From Sphingobium soli (GTDB taxonomy: Bacteria > Pseudomonadota > Alphaproteobacteria > Sphingomonadales > Sphingomonadaceae): a stretch of 64,000 bases of DNA. The position numbers and the translations under genes are program-made. How positions within the stretch are numbered: position 1 is the first letter of the stretch; every line of letters starts with the position of its first letter. Where the stretch lies: positions 1 to 64,000 of the forward strand of contig NZ_JAJGNP010000016.1 in NCBI RefSeq assembly GCF_020782245.1, in the 5' to 3' direction. The notes beneath the pieces are model-generated. The model ran no database searches. It saw only the letters and a program-made list of their open reading frames with translations, and was not told the DNA's origin. Positions 60,785-64,000 of this stretch are shown here, one piece after another.

Positions 60785-63352
60785 TCAGAACTTGAAGTCG
60801 AGACGCGCGTAATAATAACCCCCGGCCGAGCCATAGGCACCGTGGCCATAATAGCTGTTCCAGGATGTCGTGCCATTTTCATAGGGCGACTGACCCGGCA
60901 GCACGGTGACACCGCTCAGCAATTTTGGCTTTTCCGGCCGCTTGTCGAACAGGTTGTTCGCGCCGACCGAGAACTTCACAAAATCGGTGAAGTCATAGCC
61001 CAGTTCCAGATCGGTGATCCCGGTCGCCTTGACGATGCCGTCCCGCTCGATCGGCTGGCCGTTCATCGCCGCTGCGGACAGGGCCGAACGGACGAGGATG
61101 CTGGTCTTGCCATAGAAGGTCTGGCGCAGATTGGCCGAGAAGGGGCCGCTCGCAAAGTTGATACTGCCCACAACCTTATATTCGGGCGACGCGTCCTCGA
61201 TATAGCTTTCCGATACGGAACTGAAGAGGGCGGGGTTGCTGTTATCGGTAATCTTGGTCTTGTTGTAGTTCGCCGTCAGCGACAGGTCGAGCTTACCGAA
61301 ATCGAGCATCACCGGATAGCGGGCGGCGAAGTCGATACCGTAGGTTTCGGTGTCGATGAGGTTGGTGAAGCTCGCCACGCCCAGCGTTTGAAGCCCGGTG
61401 TCGAGCACAAGGCCGGTAGAAGCAATCGCGGCAAGGATGCTTTCCGCCCCAGCGACGGGATTACCGCCCTGGATGGCGGGCAACGTCGCTGTTGCGGAGA
61501 TGCGGTCCTTGATCTTGATATAATAGCCATCGATCGTGATCGCGAGCTTGGGCGTTGGGCGAATGACGATACCGGCCGAGAAGTTGGTGGACTTCTCAGG
61601 ACGCAGCGCATTGAAGCCCAGCAAGGTTGCTGCTGGCGAACCGGCCGGCAATTGCAGCACGGCGCTGGTCGGCCCCACATTCACCGTCGAATAGAAGGAT
61701 TCGGCCAAAGTCGGTGCGCGGAAGCCTGTGGACGCGGTGCCGCGGATCGCGAAGGCGTCGGAAAAGTCGTAGCGCGTCGTGATCTTGCCGATCGTCGTAT
61801 CGCCAAAGTCGGTATAGTCCTCGTAGCGGCCGGCAATGTCGATGGTCCATTTGTCGATCGGTTCGGCGATCAGGTTGATATAGGCTGCCCGCGAGCTGCG
61901 ACGATGTTTGCCTGCATCGATATCCTTGTAGCCGGGGAAGGACTGAACGCCTTCCGCCAAGGTGGAATAATAGTCGCCCTGCAGGATTTCATAGGTGTCG
62001 CGCCGATATTCGCCGCCAAAGGCAAGGGTCAGCGGATTGGCCATGCCCACATCAAACTCCTTGCGGATGTCGAGCGTGGTGGTCAGCTGGCTGAGCTTGA
62101 AGCCGCCGTCATAGGCGTCGCTCACCGTATTGGGCGTGATCGTCGGGTCCGTGAGCGAGGCGTTATAATTGGCAATCCAGAGCGAACGATGCGCCGATTC
62201 AATGGTCCAGATCTTATTCTGGTCATAGCCATAGGTGACGCTGAGGTCGTAATTCCAGTCGGACCCGAACTCACCCTTGGCGCCGACGGTGAAGCTATAT
62301 TCCTTCTGTTCCACCTTTTGCTGTGGGACCATGCCGAACGTGCCGGTGTCGCCATAACAGGTGGTAAGGTCGGTTGCATCCGCGCAAATGCGGTTGGGTG
62401 GACGATAGCCCTGCAGCGCATAGCCCACGCGCCGCGACACATCACCGAAGCTGTAGAGTTCGACCCCGCCGAAATCATAGCCCATATTGTAAAAGAGGAT
62501 GTTGAGCTGCGACTTCGCCTGTCCGCCATTGATGCCGTTGAGATCAAGATTGGCCCAGGCAGGATCATAATAGTTGCTGGTCGATGGGAACTGCCCGGGA
62601 TAGGTGCCGGCGGCGTTCACATAGGGATTGCCGTCAATGTCGGCCATGATGACCTGGCCCGTGCCGGTGGTCGTGTAATCCTGGCGGCGGTGGAAGGCGG
62701 TAACGTTGAAAAAGCCGTCTTCGCCCAGCTTGAAGCCAACATTGCCCGATGCGGAAAATAGTTCGCCTTCGCTATTATAATATTGGCCGCCCGTCACCTT
62801 GAAGGTGCCGCCGTCCGTCTGGTCCTTCAGGATCATGTTGATCGCGCCGGCGATCGCGTCGGTACCGTACACTGCCGATGCGCCATCCTGTAGGATTTCG
62901 ATGCGCGACACGGCGTCTGGCGGAATGAGGTCGATGCTGGGCGCGGCCGATCCTTGGAACGGACCAGGGATCACCTGGAGGATGGCGGAACCGTGGCGAC
63001 GCTTGCCGTTCACCATCACGAGCGTATGATTCGGGCTTAGACCGCGCAGACGGGCCGACAGCGAGAAGTTGGACATGTCCACGCCCTGCGTCTGGGCGGT
63101 GAAGCTCGGCACCAACTGGGTGAGGGCCTGATTGAGGTTGGGCTGACCGACGCTCGATAGCGCCTGTTCGCCCAGCACGGTGACCGGCGCGGCGCTGTCT
63201 GCGGCCTGCATGCCGACAGCGCGTGTACCAGTGACGATGATGGCTGCGCCGTCGTCGGCCTGCGGTTCCTGCGGCGCTTCCTGCGCCAGCGCACCGGCCG
63301 ACCAGGACGACGCCAGGATAAGAGAAAGTTTGAACGCGGACAGTCTTGTCAT
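60785..63352 (-). CDS. TonB-dependent outer-membrane receptor 3 (large)
   Basis: 855 residues: signal peptide (ends ALAQ), TonB-box-like AAIIVTGTRA (about 36-45), plug domain with LSARLRGLSPNHTLVMVNGKRRH and IEILQDGASAVYGTDAIAGAIN, and a barrel ending ...YYYARLDFKF. The SGAVYGxDA-type plug motif is shared by receptors for peptides, sugars or siderophores. It heads a minus-strand unit with exported PLP enzymes and RidA, suggesting that its cargo is an amino compound worked on in the periplasm. GGGGG precedes the ATG. Confidence 0.92.
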   Translation of the reverse strand: MTRLSAFKLSLILASSWSAGALAQEAPQEPQADDGAAIIVTGTRAVGMQAADSAAPVTVLGEQALSSVGQPNLNQALTQLVPSFTAQTQGVDMSNFSLSARLRGLSPNHTLVMVNGKRRHGSAILQVIPGPFQGSAAPSIDLIPPDAVSRIEILQDGASAVYGTDAIAGAINMILKDQTDGGTFKVTGGQYYNSEGELFSASGNVGFKLGEDGFFNVTAFHRRQDYTTTGTGQVIMADIDGNPYVNAAGTYPGQFPSTSNYYDPAWANLDLNGINGGQAKSQLNILFYNMGYDFGGVELYSFGDVSRRVGYALQGYRPPNRICADATDLTTCYGDTGTFGMVPQQKVEQKEYSFTVGAKGEFGSDWNYDLSVTYGYDQNKIWTIESAHRSLWIANYNASLTDPTITPNTVSDAYDGGFKLSQLTTTLDIRKEFDVGMANPLTLAFGGEYRRDTYEILQGDYYSTLAEGVQSFPGYKDIDAGKHRRSSRAAYINLIAEPIDKWTIDIAGRYEDYTDFGDTTIGKITTRYDFSDAFAIRGTASTGFRAPTLAESFYSTVNVGPTSAVLQLPAGSPAATLLGFNALRPEKSTNFSAGIVIRPTPKLAITIDGYYIKIKDRISATATLPAIQGGNPVAGAESILAAIASTGLVLDTGLQTLGVASFTNLIDTETYGIDFAARYPVMLDFGKLDLSLTANYNKTKITDNSNPALFSSVSESYIEDASPEYKVVGSINFASGPFSANLRQTFYGKTSILVRSALSAAAMNGQPIERDGIVKATGITDLELGYDFTDFVKFSVGANNLFDKRPEKPKLLSGVTVLPGQSPYENGTTSWNSYYGHGAYGSAGGYYYARLDFKF

Positions 63353-63607
63353 TCATGCCCCCTGTTTTTGCAATGTCGATGACAAAGGGATGAACGAACG
63401 GTGTCAGCCGAGCCGCTATTGCAGCGCAGCATTTCCAACAAGAGAAGAGTCTGTGTCTGAAAAGACACAAGTGCCAGTGCGAACCTACTGGCTTTGCGTA
63501 GGCAGGCTGATCATGGCCCCGGAAAATTACTCTTCAGGGCAACTTTGCATTCACTGACATGGAGGGTTTTTATCGCAGAACCGTTATACTAACTTATGTC
63601 CTTGAAA
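63353..63607. other. leader region of TonB receptor 3
   Basis: 255 bases between the receptor start and the TlpA-like gene. They include the perfect hairpin GTGTCT-gaaa-AGACAC at 63453-63468 and an AT-richer part (63560-63607). The open frames on the plus strand here are not convincing. I recognise no riboswitch or small RNA. Confidence 0.4.
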
Positions 63608-64000
63608 TCAGGATGCCAGCGCCGCGTCGATCAGCGACCTGGCTTCCGCGCCTTCCCAGTCCATTGCGCCGATCACGCGCAGCATTTCCTTGCCCTGCGC
63701 GTCGTAGAGGACGGTCGTGGGCAACACACCGGTTGCGTAGGAAAAGCCGAAGCGATTATCCGGATCGGTATAGGCTTTGAGATGCGGCAGATCATGTTTG
63801 GCGAAAAATGCGCCGGCGGCCTTCGCGCCTTGCACATCCTGCGAAATGGTCAGTACGGCCAGCCCCTTGGGGCCGTGAGCAGCTGCAACACGGTCGAGCG
63901 TCGGCATTTCCGCTATGCAGGGCGCGCACCAGGTTGCCCAAAGATTGACCAGCATCGGCTTGCCCGCAAAATCCTGCAACGTCATGTCACTGCCATCGGG
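63608..64000 (-). CDS. TlpA/ResA-like thiol-disulfide protein, partial
   Basis: The frame stays open through the right edge of the window, so the N-terminus is missing. The visible 130 residues are a TlpA-type thioredoxin domain with NLWATWCAPCIAEMP as the redox site, TISQDVQ and the cis-Pro in GVLPTTVLYD. It probably reduces periplasmic disulfides in cytochrome c maturation or a dedicated partner. It is upstream of and codirectional with receptor 3. Confidence 0.88.
   Translation of the reverse strand, partial: PDGSDMTLQDFAGKPMLVNLWATWCAPCIAEMPTLDRVAAAHGPKGLAVLTISQDVQGAKAAGAFFAKHDLPHLKAYTDPDNRFGFSYATGVLPTTVLYDAQGKEMLRVIGAMDWEGAEARSLIDAALAS

Noticed and set aside
1..64000. CRISPR arrays, rRNA and tRNA genes, pqq biosynthesis genes
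   Set aside because: Looked for and not seen: no regular spacer-repeat series, no cloverleaf with CCA end, and no PqqA-E-like frames.

Overview
The window looks like a high-GC alphaproteobacterium of the order Sphingomonadales. The grounds are the gene set: many TonB-dependent receptors, HWE-type and hybrid histidine kinases, a CycM-type membrane cytochrome c, the HdaA replication regulator beside ppk/ppx and purM/purN, and Rep_3/ParA/ParB modules of the kind found on sphingomonad replicons. No rRNA, tRNA or CRISPR array was seen.

Region 1 (about 0.1-24.5 kb) is a quinoprotein alcohol-oxidation locus. It has an acyl-CoA dehydrogenase with a TetR regulator, an ExaC-type aldehyde dehydrogenase with its DUF779 partner, and a sensory set (FIST protein, hybrid kinase, LuxR-type response regulator). 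These are followed by a PQQ alcohol dehydrogenase with the D-x-D lanthanide signature, a XoxJ-like binding protein, cytochrome c, beta-propeller, porin, two TonB receptors, metallo-hydrolase, SoxYZ-like carrier, rhodanese-like CW-motif protein and pseudoazurin. pqq biosynthesis genes are not in the window. A repeated box close to GACCNAAGGNNCAATNG precedes nearly every transcription unit of this locus, including the aldehyde dehydrogenase, so the locus is probably one regulon. A complete IS1595-family element with two passenger genes is inserted between the XoxJ-like gene and the dehydrogenase, with an 8-bp target duplication.

Region 2 (24.5-28.4 kb) holds an FtsX-type ABC exporter pair divergent from a lipoprotein arylesterase. 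Region 3 (28.5-34.4 kb) is a full plasmid-type replication and partition module: a DUF1612 protein, iterons, RepA, ParA, ParB, and three copies of a 16-bp palindrome that are good parS candidates. It lies between genes that look chromosomal, so it is either an integrated plasmid core or the origin of a chromid.

Region 4 (34.5-40.4 kb) is a signalling operon: a three-receiver hybrid kinase, a CheR methyltransferase and a REC-PAS-HWE-REC kinase. Region 5 (40.4-57.9 kb) is mostly core metabolism: nadB, an ABC ATPase, an RpiB-family isomerase, a PurN-MmcQ fusion, purM, a DUF2066 protein, hdaA, ppk, ppx, cytochrome c, pheA, a sterol-desaturase-like protein, a MipA-type protein, a YbbN-like thioredoxin, a Lon-substrate-binding-domain protein and a Trm112 protein.

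Region 6 (57.9-64 kb) is an unusual apparent export operon: a large TonB receptor, two aminotransferase-fold PLP enzymes with Tat-like signals, and a RidA with a Sec signal, next to a TlpA-like thioredoxin cut by the window edge. Together they suggest amino-compound chemistry carried out in the periplasm.
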